In this document: positions 46,239-58,416 of the stretch, piece by piece
Layout: the number at the start of each line of letters is the position of its first letter
Numbering within the stretch: position 1 is the first letter of the stretch
Origin: Flavicella sediminum
GTDB lineage: Bacteria; Bacteroidota; Bacteroidia; Flavobacteriales; Flavobacteriaceae
Length of the DNA: 64,000 nucleotides
Direction: 5' to 3'
Assembly (NCBI RefSeq): GCF_006381105.1
Contig: NZ_VDET01000015.1
Coordinates: forward strand, 1 to 64,000
The notes under the pieces: generated by a model
What the model was told of the DNA's origin: nothing
Database searches by the model: none
The model's input: the letters and a program-made list of their open reading frames with translations, nothing else
Program-made: the position numbers and the translations under genes

Positions 46239-49200
46239 TTAATTTCCTAAATTGTATGTTATACTTACTCCCGTACTTATTGATTGTCTTGGGAATGAAG
46301 TTGAAATGGCATATTTAGATGCCGATTGATCGTAATAAAAAGTAGCTATTAAATTTTTACTTAAATTATAATCAGCCGATACTTTTAATGAAAAGATATC
46401 TTGCCCTCCTGTTATTTGATTGTTTTCTGTATCTATAGTCCGAATTACATTGGCATTTTGTCTGTAGGAAATATCTGCTTTCATATTTAAATTTCCTTTC
46501 AATGTTTTAAGTTTACCTCCTAGCCTAGAACGCATTTTTAAATCTTTGATCACATAACCCAATCCAAAAATATATTCTGTTCCTCTAATATCTGACAAGG
46601 TATTGTTGTTAAAATTTAAGGACAATGTTCTGTCTTTTTTAACCTCTCCTCTAAAGGACATCGAATTTTTAAGCTTCAAATCTACTTTAATTAAGGGAGA
46701 AAAGCCATCGTTCAGACTAATATTTGCGATGATGTTTTTTGAAAAATAATTATTATTACTGTCTTTTAAAGGTATTGCTTTCGGTGCATTTCTTAATGGC
46801 TCTGTTGAAACTACTTCTCCATACTGCAAGTTATTAGAATAATTACCTAAGGTATAAGCCGACTTATAAGCATGTGAAATGGTAAAACTTGAGAAATTCT
46901 TTTTTACCCATTTTAATTTCATCAAACCTTTATAAGTAACGCGCCAGTTAGGTAAAGGAACATTTTTAAATGGTTTTAAACCTTCTGTTTTCGCATCATT
47001 CCCTGAATAAGCTGCAGTAAAGGCTGGCAACAAAACATCCTGACTATAGCCCTTGTAACCATCTATCACCGCTCCTGGATTATTTGCTTCTAAATTAGCT
47101 GTAAGTCGCTGTTGAATAACGGAAATATTATCTATGAATTTATCAAAGGTGGCATCTCCATTTCCATCAAAAGAAGTTGCGATCATATTATAACTCATAC
47201 TGAAACTTCCTACTTCAGACAATTGAGAAGGACCAAACTCATAAATATCATCTGACGTATCAAAAGTATTTCTTCCATTTATGGTTGGATCAATTTGTTC
47301 AGAAATATTTCTAGTACGAATTCTATTGGCACTAATATTTATATCTAAGTCTTTAAACGGCTTTACAGACATATTTACATCCAATTTGTTGTAGTGTGTT
47401 TGTGCGTAATTTTTACTGTAATAACTTTCGTCCTCTATCGGATTTCCATCCGCATCTACCGTTTGTACATTACGAGCAATTAGCCAATTTCTTTCCAAGG
47501 CAAGGTCTCTAATATCTGATTGATCTCCAAATACAAATCCGAAGGAAGGTGCCAAACCGTCACCGTAAGAATTTCTTCCTAAGAAACCAACCTTTGGCGT
47601 ATAGCCTTGTAATTGGGTTCCGTTATTTTCTGTATAACCTACTTTAACCGATTTTACCGCTGTTACCAAATCGTAAGTTAAATCTAATATTTTTTGCTTT
47701 GTTGATTTTTTCTTTTTCGAACTACTGATACTTCGTTTCGGTGCGGCTTGTGCAAATTTGGGTTTGTCTCCTTTTTTGGTAGCCTTTTTAGTCGATTTCT
47801 TTTTGGCTAAAAATAATTTTTGCAATCCTATTTCCTTATAAAACTTAGACATGTTTAAATTTGTCGTTAAGTTTTGTGTATTTGCATTTTGTATGCTGTT
47901 TCCAACTTTGCTATACAAACTTCCATCGGCATCTTTCGACAAAGGACCTGCTTGCCAATCAAAATTTGCTGTATACGAATAATCTGCTGTTACAAAACTT
48001 AAATAAGGTAATTTATCAATAGGAAGTTTGTAGGTCGCATCTAACTTTTGGCTGTAGTTACTTACTCTACCAAAATTAAAGAAATTGCTAAACAAACCAA
48101 TTTCATCTTCGTCTATGGAATCATCCGTTTCAAAACGATCATAAATATGTTTGTTTGCCGCTCTAAAATTAAACTTCAAGGCTTTGGTTAAATTATACCC
48201 AATAGAATAATCCCAATCGAACAAGAAGTTTCTTTGTTTTAAGGTTGGCAACTCACTTAAGCCTGGCACTAAATTTCGTGACAACTGCTCGTTGTAATTT
48301 CTTGTAATATTACTATTTACCCCTATGGTTGAAGGCAATGGATAAAAATTAAAATCTTTGATCAGTTTTAAATACTTGCTCTTTTTAATAAAACCAATAT
48401 TTTTAAAAGGTTCAATAGGTTTCGATTTAATGGTATAGGCGTAGCTCGCAGAACTTCGAACATCCTGTACCAAGTGTTTTTGCACATTGTAATCCTTATG
48501 AAACTGTTCGTTGTAACTATAAGACACAGAAAAATTCTCAATATCATACGGCATCGGTATTTTTTTTAACTCACCAACACGTTCTTTTCTTACATTGATA
48601 AAGTTGATACTTTTCCGTTTGGTATAATCTTGTGCATTGGCACTATTCTCATTGATATCTTTGGCATCTTCAAAACGAACATCTTGAAATTGTGGATCGT
48701 ATTTAGGGTCTTTAAATTCTTCAGAAACTGAATAACTCATCGGAATTTTCACTCCCCAATTTTTCGGCATTAATTGCCCAACATTTACATTGGTAGAAAT
48801 ACCATATTGTTTAATTTCTTCCTGACTTCTTTCATTGACTCTTTGTTCAACATTTCCAAAGCCCATACTTTGCATTCGTCCTGTTACGGCTACCTCAGCT
48901 AAATCGGCAAAATTGGCATTGGCACTTACTACCGTTGCCCAACCCCCTTCATTGTCAAAACCAGCTACACGCAATTCATTGAACCATATTTCAGCACTTT
49001 GTGGTGTGTCCGAAATATTTTTCACCCCCATCATAATGGTTTTTATATTGGCCAAATTCGGATTTCCTTTTACACGAACTCTGTAGGCAGGCGCTTCATC
49101 TTCTACTGGCAATGGATACAATTCATTTACACCCGTTGCGCCAAATGCTTGGTAACGCTCCAGTTTTAATTTTCCTAAGGCTTCTAAATCTACTTCTAAA

Positions 49201-52200
49201 TTATTTTCTTCTGGCCAAATTTCTTCTGCGGATGAATTTGAAAAAAGTGTTGCTTTTAAGGGGACTTCTATTTGATAAAAATTCTCATTCAAATCGGAAC
49301 CAATACGGATTATAGCCGATAATTTATCATCACTTAAATTGATATTATTTCGTCCTTCGGCATGTATAAACATTTTTAAACGCTTGTACATACGTAAATC
49401 TGTAATCGTATTTTTATAAACACCCCTTGCTTCACCTTTTGGCAAGGCATCAACTTTTACAGAAAGTGATTGTTCATTTTGAAATTGAATATAAGTACTA
49501 GACTGTAATTGTTCTCGCACAATTCCTGGAGGCAACACATAAGGAATAGGAACTCGTGTTTCATTTTCCTCAAAATTCACGACACCTGCCGAAAAATTAT
49601 TGAAATCTGTTTCGTCTAAATTATCACTTTCTACCTGTAAACCACCATGAACATTTTTTGTATAACGTCTCCAGTCACCTCTTACCAATTGCAACTGACC
49701 GAAACGTAAAACGACCGGTTTGGTGTAATTTGTGACAAACATTCTCATAAAACGAATAGAGTTGTACCCTGAAATTCCATTTACCGCTTCACCTGAGGTA
49801 ATAGGAACTCTAAATTGGTACCATCGGGTTGCAACTTCCTTACCGTCTGGCATTTTTCTTACGGCATCTTTTGCGTCTACCAAAAAGCCTTTCCCCACGA
49901 CTAAATCAGATTGCTTTAAAGAAATTTTATATTGATAATACGCATCAATCGTATTCATCGTCTGGTCCTTATTCACATCTTCAGCATCTGGTACTGATGT
50001 TGCGGAAGTAGGAAAATTTTCTGTACTTAAATTGGAGGTTGGTGAATTCCCTTCGGTATTATTGTAATCTTTATATCGTTTTAAAATAGTTGCCTTTTCT
50101 GTATCGTATTCCTTTCCTCTAAAAAAACGATAATTATCAGAAGAAGGATCTTCTCCTAAACCCGGGTGACGAGCTTGCTCAGCGGCATCACTCATTCCAT
50201 CCAATCCAACATCTTGTGCCAATCGATCAGCATCTACTTCATTAAATGTGTATAAAAACGATTTATTGGTAGGAATATTTCCCCAAACTGTTTCTTCAGG
50301 TGCCGTTGGATCATTCGCTTCTGGAAGTCCGTTTTCAAACATTTTTTTACCGTCCTTTAAAACATCCTCAGAAATATTACCCAAGTTAAAATACAATTCT
50401 CCTTCTTCTTTTGGAGCCTCTCCAGTTGCTCCTTTTCCCTCTGTAGCATTTATTGAATAATTTAAATGCGGGTCTTGTATCCAAAACTGGATGTATTCCA
50501 CATTGGCTCTTTCAAAATCTGTAGTTGTTAAAGCTCTGGTAATACCTCCCCAATGTTTTTCTACATTGGCCTCTAATTCGGCATTGGTTGCATAATTGTA
50601 ACTTCCTTTTTCATTTGGATAATACGCCAAATCAAAAGTTCTTAAAGAAGTGGTTTGCGTAATATCTAAATTCGTTTCAGGAAAAAGTTCTTTGTATTCT
50701 ACTCTACTTACCTCTACCCTTGATTGCTCCTCATTGGTTATACTGCTCGGTTTTAGACTAGAATTCCCTAAAAATATTTGATCAATGGTATACCAGGCCA
50801 ACTTGGCTCTTTTTTTACCTAAATCTAGGTCTTCATTTTCTTCACTTCCAAAATCAAATTGTCCGTTGTTATTTAAAGGTTTACTCGCCAACTTCCAAGA
50901 ACTCACATCCATCAAACCTATCGGAATTTGAGAACCTTCAAAATCGTCAATATAAGTAGTTGCTTCTCCATCCTGATTTACACCACTCGGAGTTCCAGGT
51001 TTTAAATAGGCAAAATCTGAACGAATAGAAAAATTAGAAGCTACATCAGTATCTTGAAACGGCAATTTATTCACCAATTTAGTAAAGAATGGAACCTCTG
51101 AATTGTAATTCATGGTCAGCCCCAACATGGTATTGTTTATTGGGTCGGCTCCAAAAGAAGCTTTTTGCGTTATTGGCCTTTCATTGACATTTAAATAGGT
51201 ACCTGTCATTTGAAATTTATCTGAGAACTTATGCTCTACATCAATACCCACATAACTTTTTGTTTGCTGATTGAACAAGGTATTGTTTTCTAATGAAACT
51301 TGTACAGGTGCTCCAGAAGCCTCAATGGCCGGATTGATAATTTGCACCCTTCCACTTAAATAATCAACCACATAATCGGCTCCTTCAGTTAATAAAATTC
51401 CGTTTGAGGTAACTTTTACAGAACCTTTAGGAACGTTAAAAGCCCCCAAAGAAATTCCACTACTGGCATCTGCTTTGTAATACCCTTTTAATAAGAACTT
51501 ATCTCGAGTCTGATAATTATTTCGTGCATTGGTTTGTGTATTGGTATACAATTCCTTGAATAAGAAATTGGCATCATCGGTATGTGTTAACTTCGCTTCC
51601 AAATCTCTACCAAAAGGTTCTACTGTTGGAAAAATAATGGTTCCATTTTCCGATTTTACAGTAACACCTTCTACAAAATCAAAATACCCATCTCCTTTCG
51701 GTTTTACAAAATTGTTCTGATCTAAGCTATCTAATTTCACTAAGTTTAACAAAGAACGATCGGAAACTGTAATTGTTTCACCATTTAAGTCGTAAGTAGA
51801 TTTTGCATTTTGAAGTGTATTTATGGCAACTCCCGTTTTATCATCCTTGTACATTAAGTCCAAACGAAAACCTTCCGATTGCATTTGATATGCCCCTAAA
51901 GAATAAACATTTTTCATCATCAAATCCCAAATTCTATTATTGGTTTGAATCAGTTCACTTCGTAATAGTTTTAACACAATATTTTCACTCGACAATCGAC
52001 CGTCGGTAGACAGCTCACCGACTTTATATACTTTATCACTTCCATTAAAAGTATATTGAAAGGCCACTGCCAAAACATCACCATCGGTTAACTGTCTGTT
52101 TAAAGAAAGTATCCCCAATTGAGGATGAAAGTCAAATTCATTAGCACCTAATTTCTTTGCATTTTCCAAAACCGTATAATCGGTTCCTTGCACCATAGAA

Positions 52201-53495
52201 GCCGGCAAAGTGTTTTTAACCGTTCCTATTTCTCTAATTCCAGCATTTTCTAAAACAGCACTCAAACTGTTAGAACTATTATCTGGATTTGCAAAAGCAT
52301 TTGTGGGAGTTACCTCCCCGTTGATAATATTAGATTTTGAGGGGTCGTAAATATCAGAACCAGATTCACCTAAATCGGTTAAAGCCACAATATTCCGAAC
52401 ATCGGTAGTATTGGTGCTTCTATTGGTAATCCATACTTCAATATTGGTTATATTAACATTGCTGCTAATTAATGGAAATTGCTTTAAAGCTTTGTTGTAA
52501 TTATTTCTAAAATAATGCGCCAAGAAAAAATGCTGGTTGGCAGCATATTGCGAAGTTTGCAATTCAAATTCATTCAAGGCAGAACCCCCTTCGGCAGAAA
52601 CAGTTTTGGTTTGAGATTTTTGTTGCGATAAAACAGCCGTTACTTTTGTTTTTCCAAATTGCAATTCTGTTTTTACACCAAACAGACTTTGAGCACCGGT
52701 AATTAAATTATTACTGACATCCATACTCACATTTCCCAGTTCTATTTTTCGAACAATATCATCATTGTCGTTCGATTCATGTCCTGTAGGTATGGGTTGC
52801 AAAAATTCTATTTTTACCAAATTCTGAAAATCAAAAGAAGCTTTTGTGTCGTAATTTGCCGTTACCTTTAAACGCTCACCTACTTTGGCAGCAATACTTG
52901 CGGTAACTTGTTGGTCGAAATCGAAATTAAAACTACTTCTGTTTTCTTCTGACAATTGTGGATTTTCAATGTTTTGATACAAGGCTCCTAAACGTACATC
53001 AATAGATCCTTGGGTATTGACTTCTATTTTGTTACTTCCAAAAATAGTTTCAAACAACTTAGACTTCACATAGTACGTAGGTAACAAATCTTTTTGAGCT
53101 TCCTTACTTCCTTCTTTATCAGAATTTAATGCCGAAATTTTTTCTTGGAAATAATTCTTCATTCCATCTTTCAACCTAAAATCGGTGTATTCGGTGGTAG
53201 ACATAAACAATGGTTTTTTCACCACTGTATTCCCTATTTTTTCAAGAATTACATAGCGCTTTGTATCCAAGTCGTACACCACTTCATTCATTGTGGGTAA
53301 CTTTAGAAACAATCCACCATCGCTATCCTTTGAAAACTTGTAAGGCATCGGAATTGTGTCTTGCTGAGCCACCTCAGGAACGGTGTCCATTTTTACACTA
53401 GGAGGAGGCGGTGCTTGCGCATAGAGTTCACTTTGAATGAACACCAAACACAGCAAAAATAAAACCCCTTTATATTTTTGTAGTATTTTTTTCAA
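46239..53495 (-). CDS. sprA: Type IX secretion translocon SprA (Sov)
   Basis: A 2418-residue outer-membrane protein, the size of F. johnsoniae SprA, which forms a 36-strand barrel and is the T9SS pore. It has a signal peptide ([27 protein letters not shown]). Many beta-strand pairs run through it, for example [21 protein letters not shown] near residue 160. Short Pro- or Gly-rich links separate them, and it ends [13 protein letters not shown]. The Lys-rich segment around residue 1890-1930 ([16 protein letters not shown]) is an unusual insert. Neighbours ruvA (7 bases upstream on the coding strand) and gcvH (14 bases downstream) suggest one operon. Confidence 0.96.
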   Translation of the reverse strand: MKKILQKYKGVLFLLCLVFIQSELYAQAPPPPSVKMDTVPEVAQQDTIPMPYKFSKDSDGGLFLKLPTMNEVVYDLDTKRYVILEKIGNTVVKKPLFMSTTEYTDFRLKDGMKNYFQEKISALNSDKEGSKEAQKDLLPTYYVKSKLFETIFGSNKIEVNTQGSIDVRLGALYQNIENPQLSEENRSSFNFDFDQQVTASIAAKVGERLKVTANYDTKASFDFQNLVKIEFLQPIPTGHESNDNDDIVRKIELGNVSMDVSNNLITGAQSLFGVKTELQFGKTKVTAVLSQQKSQTKTVSAEGGSALNEFELQTSQYAANQHFFLAHYFRNNYNKALKQFPLISSNVNITNIEVWITNRSTNTTDVRNIVALTDLGESGSDIYDPSKSNIINGEVTPTNAFANPDNSSNSLSAVLENAGIREIGTVKNTLPASMVQGTDYTVLENAKKLGANEFDFHPQLGILSLNRQLTDGDVLAVAFQYTFNGSDKVYKVGELSTDGRLSSENIVLKLLRSELIQTNNRIWDLMMKNVYSLGAYQMQSEGFRLDLMYKDDKTGVAINTLQNAKSTYDLNGETITVSDRSLLNLVKLDSLDQNNFVKPKGDGYFDFVEGVTVKSENGTIIFPTVEPFGRDLEAKLTHTDDANFLFKELYTNTQTNARNNYQTRDKFLLKGYYKADASSGISLGAFNVPKGSVKVTSNGILLTEGADYVVDYLSGRVQIINPAIEASGAPVQVSLENNTLFNQQTKSYVGIDVEHKFSDKFQMTGTYLNVNERPITQKASFGADPINNTMLGLTMNYNSEVPFFTKLVNKLPFQDTDVASNFSIRSDFAYLKPGTPSGVNQDGEATTYIDDFEGSQIPIGLMDVSSWKLASKPLNNNGQFDFGSEENEDLDLGKKRAKLAWYTIDQIFLGNSSLKPSSITNEEQSRVEVSRVEYKELFPETNLDITQTTSLRTFDLAYYPNEKGSYNYATNAELEANVEKHWGGITRALTTTDFERANVEYIQFWIQDPHLNYSINATEGKGATGEAPKEEGELYFNLGNISEDVLKDGKKMFENGLPEANDPTAPEETVWGNIPTNKSFLYTFNEVDADRLAQDVGLDGMSDAAEQARHPGLGEDPSSDNYRFFRGKEYDTEKATILKRYKDYNNTEGNSPTSNLSTENFPTSATSVPDAEDVNKDQTMNTIDAYYQYKISLKQSDLVVGKGFLVDAKDAVRKMPDGKEVATRWYQFRVPITSGEAVNGISGYNSIRFMRMFVTNYTKPVVLRFGQLQLVRGDWRRYTKNVHGGLQVESDNLDETDFNNFSAGVVNFEENETRVPIPYVLPPGIVREQLQSSTYIQFQNEQSLSVKVDALPKGEARGVYKNTITDLRMYKRLKMFIHAEGRNNINLSDDKLSAIIRIGSDLNENFYQIEVPLKATLFSNSSAEEIWPEENNLEVDLEALGKLKLERYQAFGATGVNELYPLPVEDEAPAYRVRVKGNPNLANIKTIMMGVKNISDTPQSAEIWFNELRVAGFDNEGGWATVVSANANFADLAEVAVTGRMQSMGFGNVEQRVNERSQEEIKQYGISTNVNVGQLMPKNWGVKIPMSYSVSEEFKDPKYDPQFQDVRFEDAKDINENSANAQDYTKRKSINFINVRKERVGELKKIPMPYDIENFSVSYSYNEQFHKDYNVQKHLVQDVRSSASYAYTIKSKPIEPFKNIGFIKKSKYLKLIKDFNFYPLPSTIGVNSNITRNYNEQLSRNLVPGLSELPTLKQRNFLFDWDYSIGYNLTKALKFNFRAANKHIYDRFETDDSIDEDEIGLFSNFFNFGRVSNYSQKLDATYKLPIDKLPYLSFVTADYSYTANFDWQAGPLSKDADGSLYSKVGNSIQNANTQNLTTNLNMSKFYKEIGLQKLFLAKKKSTKKATKKGDKPKFAQAAPKRSISSSKKKKSTKQKILDLTYDLVTAVKSVKVGYTENNGTQLQGYTPKVGFLGRNSYGDGLAPSFGFVFGDQSDIRDLALERNWLIARNVQTVDADGNPIEDESYYSKNYAQTHYNKLDVNMSVKPFKDLDINISANRIRTRNISEQIDPTINGRNTFDTSDDIYEFGPSQLSEVGSFSMSYNMIATSFDGNGDATFDKFIDNISVIQQRLTANLEANNPGAVIDGYKGYSQDVLLPAFTAAYSGNDAKTEGLKPFKNVPLPNWRVTYKGLMKLKWVKKNFSSFTISHAYKSAYTLGNYSNNLQYGEVVSTEPLRNAPKAIPLKDSNNNYFSKNIIANISLNDGFSPLIKVDLKLKNSMSFRGEVKKDRTLSLNFNNNTLSDIRGTEYIFGLGYVIKDLKMRSRLGGKLKTLKGNLNMKADISYRQNANVIRTIDTENNQITGGQDIFSLKVSADYNLSKNLIATFYYDQSASKYAISTSFPRQSISTGVSITYNLGN

Positions 53496-53501
53496 ATGAA
53501 A

Positions 53502-54083
53502 TTAAAAACTTTTCAATGCTTTTTTAATTAACTGTTCTACCGTCAAATCTGCTTCCGTTTTGATAATTCTATCCAATACTTTTTCAGAAATTTTTCTTGT
53601 AAAACCTAAAACTTCTAAGGCAGATAACGCTTCTTCTTTGTTTGTATTGTGTCCGGCCAGCGGCATTTCTTCTAGATCAAAGGTTTTTAAAATTTTATCC
53701 TTTAAATCTAAAATCAATCTTTGTGCTGTTTTGGCTCCAATTCCTTTTACAGATTGAATCAACGCCACATTTCCTGAAGCAATAGCTTGTTGAATTTCTT
53801 CCGCGGTCATGGACGACAACATGGTTCTTGCAATACTAGGCCCCACTCCTGAAACAGAAATTAGCAATCGAAAAATTTCTCTTTCAATTTTTGAAATAAA
53901 CCCAAACAAAGTATGTGCATCTTCTTTAATAGACAAATGCGTGTAAATGGTGATGAGTTCTTCTGAAGGCAACAAACCATAAGTATGTAATGAAATATGA
54001 CATAAATACCCAACTCCATTGCAATCCACAACAACATATGTTGGATTTTTTTCAACAAGTCTTCCCCTTAATTGTGTGATCAT
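53502..54083 (-). CDS. ruvA: Holliday junction branch migration protein RuvA
   Basis: A 193-residue protein that binds four-way DNA junctions and loads RuvB. Domain I is the OB fold (MITQLRGRLVEKNPTYVVVDCNGVGYLCHIS). Domain II holds the helix-hairpin-helix GVGPSIARTML and VKGIGAKTAQRLILDLKDK. Domain III is short (about 145-193). It is 6 bases upstream of sprA, in the same direction, and 37 bases after maeB. ruvB is not in this window. Confidence 0.97.
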   Translation of the reverse strand: MITQLRGRLVEKNPTYVVVDCNGVGYLCHISLHTYGLLPSEELITIYTHLSIKEDAHTLFGFISKIEREIFRLLISVSGVGPSIARTMLSSMTAEEIQQAIASGNVALIQSVKGIGAKTAQRLILDLKDKILKTFDLEEMPLAGHNTNKEEALSALEVLGFTRKISEKVLDRIIKTEADLTVEQLIKKALKSF

Positions 54084-54120
54084 TTTTTTTATTTACACTA
54101 TTTGTATTCTGTCTACTATT

Positions 54121-56394
54121 CTAGCTTAACGATTTGTTTTGCGCATCAATAACAGCAACTGCTGCCATATTCACCATTTCATCCACGCTAGCTCCTAATT
54201 GTAAAATATGTGCTGGTTTTTTCAATCCTAAAACTATCGGTCCTATAGACTCTGTTCCGTTTAATTCCTTCAACATTTTATAGGTAATATTTGCAGAATC
54301 TAAGTTTGGAAAAATTAACACATTTGGTTTTTTCCCTGCCAATGCAGAAAACGGAAATTTGTCTTGAATCATTTCAGCATTCAACGCAAAATCTACTTGA
54401 ATAGGTCCGTCTACCGTAATTTTTGGATACGACTTGTGAATTAATTCTACTGCTTCTTGAACTTTCGTTGCTTTTTCTGATTTGGAAGCACCAAAATTAG
54501 AAAAAGAAAGCATGGCTACTACAGGATCTATTCCAAACATTTTAGCAACACTGCTGGTCATTTGCGTAATTTTTGCCAATTGACGTGGTGTTGGATCAAT
54601 ATTTATCGTGGTATCAGCCAAAAACATAGGCCCCCTTTTGGTCAACATTAAGTTGGTTGCCGCTATTCTGGACACCCCTTCTTGCATACCGATGGTTTCA
54701 AACAAAGGTTTGATTGTACTTGCATAATTTCTAGAATATCCAGTAATCATGGCATCAGCATCTCCTTCATTCACCATCATAGAAGCAAAATAATTACGCT
54801 CGCGCATCATTTTTCTAGCCTCTAATAAAGTAACGCCCTTTCTTTGGTTTGCTTTCCAATAAGTATCGGCATAAGCATATCTTCTTGCTCTTTCTGAATC
54901 TACTTTAGGATCTATAATTTGAACCTCTGTATCAAAGCCAATTTCTTTTTTATGAACCGCAATCATCTCTGCATTTCCTAATAAAATAGGAATTGCAATG
55001 CCTTCATCCGAAACAATTTGTGCAGCTTTTACTACATTTAACTGATCTGCTTCATTAAAGACAACTCTTTTAGGATCTGATTTTGCACGGTCGTGTAACA
55101 TACGTACGACTTTACTTCCCGTTCCTAAACGCTCCATCAATTCACCTTTGTACTTGTCCCAATCTAAAATAGGATATTTAGCAATTCCAGTGTCCATAGC
55201 TGCTTTTGCAATGGCTGGTGGAATTTCATAAATCAATCTAGGATCAAATGGTTTTGGAATGATATAATTTCTACCAAAGGTTAAATTAGACGTTCCGTAA
55301 GCAATATTTACTTGTTCTGGCACCGTTTTCTTTGCCAAATCTGCCAAAGCTAAAACCGCTGCCATTTTCATTTCTTCATTAATACCTGTTGCTCTCACAT
55401 CCAAAGCCCCTCTAAATATAAAAGGAAAACCTAATACATTATTCACTTGATTAGGATGGTCTGAACGTCCCGTAGCCATAATGATATCTTTTCGGGTATT
55501 GATGGCTAAATTGTATTCTATTTCCGGAGAAGGATTTGCCATGGCAAAAACGATAGGGTCATTGGCCATGGTTAACAACATTGCTGGTGTTACAACATTT
55601 GCAACTGACAATCCAATAAACACATCTGCATTTTGCATAGCGTCCGATAAAGAATATAAATCTTTATCCGTAGCAAATTCTTTCTTTTGAGAAGATAAAT
55701 TTTCAATGTCTTTTCGGATAACTCCTTTGCTATCACACATGATTACATTTTCTCTTTTGGCTCCTAAAGCCAAATACAAACGTGTACAAGAAATAGCAGC
55801 TGCACCAGCACCATTCACCACAATTTGTATATCCTCCATTTTCTTACCAACAATTTCTACCGCATTTTTTAAAGCCGCCGCAGAAATAATTGCTGTTCCG
55901 TGTTGGTCATCATGCATCACAGGAATATCCAACTCTTCTTTCAATCTTCTTTCTATTTCAAAAGCTTCTGGAGCTTTGATATCTTCTAAATTAATTCCTC
56001 CAAAAGTTGGAGAAATTGCTTTTACCGTTTCAACAAATTTATCTACATCTGTGACATCTAATTCAATATCAAATACATCAATGTCTGCAAATATTTTAAA
56101 AAGCAATCCTTTTCCTTCCATCACAGGTTTCCCTGCCAAAGCTCCAATATTTCCTAAACCTAAAACAGCCGTACCGTTAGAAATAACAGCTACTAAATTT
56201 CCTTTGGAAGTATACTTATACGCATTTTCTGGATCTTTTTCAATTTCCAAACAAGGCTCTGCAACTCCTGGTGAATAGGCCAATGACAAATCTCTTTGAC
56301 TTGCATATTTTTTAGTAGGAACGACTTTAATCTTTCCTGGCGTTGGCTTTGCGTGATATAATAGCGCTTCTCTTCTTATTCTAGATTCTGACAT
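54121..56394 (-). CDS. maeB: NADP-dependent malic enzyme (MaeB-type)
   Basis: A 757-residue two-domain enzyme. The start is the Met of MSESRIRREALLYH; an upstream Met adds four residues. The N-terminal malic enzyme (about 1-420) has SLAYSPGVAEPCLEI, MHDDQHGTAIISAAALKNA and the Rossmann motif VNGAGAAAISC. The C-terminal phosphotransacetylase-like domain (about 430-757) is regulatory in known MaeB, binding acetyl-CoA. It makes pyruvate and NADPH from malate. A TATATTTG -7 box at 56422-56429 on the minus strand may serve it. Confidence 0.96.
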   Translation of the reverse strand: MSESRIRREALLYHAKPTPGKIKVVPTKKYASQRDLSLAYSPGVAEPCLEIEKDPENAYKYTSKGNLVAVISNGTAVLGLGNIGALAGKPVMEGKGLLFKIFADIDVFDIELDVTDVDKFVETVKAISPTFGGINLEDIKAPEAFEIERRLKEELDIPVMHDDQHGTAIISAAALKNAVEIVGKKMEDIQIVVNGAGAAAISCTRLYLALGAKRENVIMCDSKGVIRKDIENLSSQKKEFATDKDLYSLSDAMQNADVFIGLSVANVVTPAMLLTMANDPIVFAMANPSPEIEYNLAINTRKDIIMATGRSDHPNQVNNVLGFPFIFRGALDVRATGINEEMKMAAVLALADLAKKTVPEQVNIAYGTSNLTFGRNYIIPKPFDPRLIYEIPPAIAKAAMDTGIAKYPILDWDKYKGELMERLGTGSKVVRMLHDRAKSDPKRVVFNEADQLNVVKAAQIVSDEGIAIPILLGNAEMIAVHKKEIGFDTEVQIIDPKVDSERARRYAYADTYWKANQRKGVTLLEARKMMRERNYFASMMVNEGDADAMITGYSRNYASTIKPLFETIGMQEGVSRIAATNLMLTKRGPMFLADTTINIDPTPRQLAKITQMTSSVAKMFGIDPVVAMLSFSNFGASKSEKATKVQEAVELIHKSYPKITVDGPIQVDFALNAEMIQDKFPFSALAGKKPNVLIFPNLDSANITYKMLKELNGTESIGPIVLGLKKPAHILQLGASVDEMVNMAAVAVIDAQNKSLS

Positions 56395-56517
56395 AGGTAA
56401 GTTCATTCAGTTAACAACTGACAAATATAAGTTTTTCAGAATATAAATCCCCTATTAAAAACGGGTTTTAAAATGATAAATATTTTTAATTACACGATCT
56501 CTTTCAGTGGACAGTAA

Positions 56518-56548
56518 AACCTAACAGGTTTTCAAAACCTGTTAGGTT
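56518..56548. repeat. Perfect 15-bp palindromic hairpin between maeB and queG
   Basis: AACCTAACAGGTTTT (56518-56532) and its exact complement at 56534-56548 are separated by a single base. It sits 25 bases past the queG stop. It may terminate queG, although the U tract is short (four T). I have a recollection of near-identical CCTAACAGGTTT palindromes in many flavobacterial genomes, so it may be a REP-type repeat. Confidence 0.7.
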
Positions 56549-56573
56549 TAAACTTACGGCCTAACTCGAAAAA

Positions 56574-57500
56574 CTACTCCTTCAAAAAATCAATATTCCG
56601 TGTCAAACCAGAAAATTTGGTACGTTTTACTGCCGATTTTTTAAAAACTTTTTGAAAAATATCTTGGGTGATTTCTTGCCAATCATTCTTGGTCATTTGA
56701 AGTAAATCAGCATGAGGCTGAAATAACGGTTCGGTATGTGGTTTTGAAAACCGATTCCACGGACATACATCCTGACAGATATCGCAACCAAACATCCAAT
56801 CGTCAAATTTTCCTTTTACCGAAGTCGGCAGCTCATTTTTTAATTCTATGGTAAAATAGGAAATACATTTACTTCCATCTACCGTGTTGTTTGGCAAAAT
56901 TGCTTGGGTCGGACAAGCATCTATGCATTTGGTACAGGTACCACAATGGTTTGTATGAAAAGGTACGTCATATTCTAATTCCAAATCCAAAATTAATTCT
57001 GCCAAAAAGAAAAAAGAACCGTGCTTTTTTTGAATAAGTAAAGAATGCTTGCCATTCCAACCCAATCCTGATTTTTGCGCCCAAGCTCTTTCTAGAACCG
57101 GTGCAGAATCCGTAAAAGCTCTTCCTGAAACTTCTCCAATTTCTTGTTGAATTTCTTCCATCAATAGCTTCAACTTATCTTTGATCACATGATGGTAATC
57201 TTGTCCGTAAGCATATTTCGCTAATTTATAAGCAGCATCTGTCTGCTCTTCTTCTGGAAAATAATTATACGATAAAGAAATTACAGATTTCGCCCCTTCT
57301 ACTAATAACGTTGGATCTAGACGTTTGTCAAAATGATTTTCGAGATAACTCATTTCTCCTTGAAAACCATTCTGCAACCATTGCTCTAACCTTGGCGCCT
57401 CTTCTTCTAAGAATTCTGCTTTTGAAATTCCAATACTTGTAAAACCAAGAGCCAAAGCTTTGGATTTTATAAATGCTGTATATGCTGTTCTCTGATTCAA
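56574..57500 (-). CDS. queG: Epoxyqueuosine reductase
   Basis: A 308-residue cobalamin- and 4Fe-4S-dependent enzyme that converts epoxyqueuosine to queuosine in tRNA. The two [4Fe-4S] clusters are [16 protein letters not shown] and [13 protein letters not shown]. The N-terminal catalytic domain has the proton donor Asp in [38 protein letters not shown] box on the minus strand at 57508-57515 is only 8 bases from the start. Confidence 0.96.
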   Translation of the reverse strand: MNQRTAYTAFIKSKALALGFTSIGISKAEFLEEEAPRLEQWLQNGFQGEMSYLENHFDKRLDPTLLVEGAKSVISLSYNYFPEEEQTDAAYKLAKYAYGQDYHHVIKDKLKLLMEEIQQEIGEVSGRAFTDSAPVLERAWAQKSGLGWNGKHSLLIQKKHGSFFFLAELILDLELEYDVPFHTNHCGTCTKCIDACPTQAILPNNTVDGSKCISYFTIELKNELPTSVKGKFDDWMFGCDICQDVCPWNRFSKPHTEPLFQPHADLLQMTKNDWQEITQDIFQKVFKKSAVKRTKFSGLTRNIDFLKE

Positions 57501-57621
57501 ATCGCTACAAAAATAGCTAATTTATATAGAATGCTAAGCGCTTTTATTCCTTCAAAAAAAATACTGAACTGACAATTCGAAACTTATTTTATCCTTATTT
57601 TTACACAAATAAAAATCACAG

Positions 57622-57864
57622 ATGCACGTACACGTTTTACTCTTCGGAATTATAGCTGATTTGACAGGAGAAAGCAAGATCAGTTTGGCTATAGAAGCAA
57701 ATGCTACCGTAAAAAACCTGAAAACGCTTTTAAAAGAAAAATACCCTCAATTAAACAGCTACAACACCTATGCAGTGGCCGTTAACGAAAGCTATGCTTT
57801 GGATGACGTACTTCTAAAAGACAGCGATACTATTGCCATTATACCTCCTGTAAGTGGAGGATAA
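57622..57864 (+). CDS. moaD: Molybdopterin synthase sulfur carrier subunit MoaD
   Basis: An 80-residue ubiquitin-fold protein ending in PPVSGG, whose final Gly-Gly carries the thiocarboxylate that is given to precursor Z. The N-terminal MHVHVLLFGIIADLTGESKISL matches. It pairs with MoaE at 57993 to form molybdopterin synthase. The gap between them is 128 bases with no clear site. Confidence 0.93.
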   Translation: MHVHVLLFGIIADLTGESKISLAIEANATVKNLKTLLKEKYPQLNSYNTYAVAVNESYALDDVLLKDSDTIAIIPPVSGG

Positions 57865-57992
57865 ACAATTGTGATTTTTTAATTCTAAGTCTTGAATTCA
57901 ATAAACTGTCTATTCATTTAAGGATATCTTCTTAAGTCGATATGACCATGAATAGCATCCTAAGGAACTCAACATTAAATGCAAAAACCTAA

Positions 57993-58415
57993 ATGAAAAA
58001 TATATCCATACTATTAACCACCGATAAACTCTCTTTACAAGATTGTTATGATTTTGTAGATGCCCCCACTTGTGGAGGAATTGATGTTTTTGTTGGTACT
58101 GTAAGAAATCACACCAAAGGAAAAGCGGTTAAAAAATTAGACTTTTCTGCTTATGGCCCTATGGCAGTAAAAGAAATGCAATTAATTGCAGAAAGAGCTT
58201 TGGCTAAATTTGAAGTACATAAAATTGCCATTCATCATGCGGAAGGCCTTTTAAATATTGGTGACATCCCAGTAATTATTGCTGTTTCTGCCGCGCATAG
58301 AAATGCAGCTTTTGATGCTTGTCAGTTTGCTATTGACACCTTAAAAGATACAGTTCCTATTTGGAAAAAAGAACATTTTGAAGATGGGGAAGTGTGGGTA
58401 AATGCACATCCTTGA
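57993..58415 (+). CDS. moaE: Molybdopterin synthase catalytic subunit MoaE
   Basis: A 140-residue partner of MoaD, with GGIDVFVGTVRNHTKGKAV (active-site loop), AIHHAEGLLNIGDIPVIIAVSAAHRNAAFDACQFAID and the catalytic Lys in PIWKKEHFEDGEVWV. Length and order are normal. It makes molybdopterin from cyclic pyranopterin. The 7-bp repeat array begins two bases after its stop codon. Confidence 0.95.
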   Translation: MKNISILLTTDKLSLQDCYDFVDAPTCGGIDVFVGTVRNHTKGKAVKKLDFSAYGPMAVKEMQLIAERALAKFEVHKIAIHHAEGLLNIGDIPVIIAVSAAHRNAAFDACQFAIDTLKDTVPIWKKEHFEDGEVWVNAHP

Positions 58416-58416
58416 A

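Noticed and set aside
55706-56278. Plus-strand ORF of 190 residues opposite maeB
   Set aside because: Shadow of the malic enzyme; no family features.
57865-57992. Molybdenum cofactor riboswitch between moaD and moaE
   Set aside because: No strong stems or known conserved core are visible; the spacer is AT-rich only.
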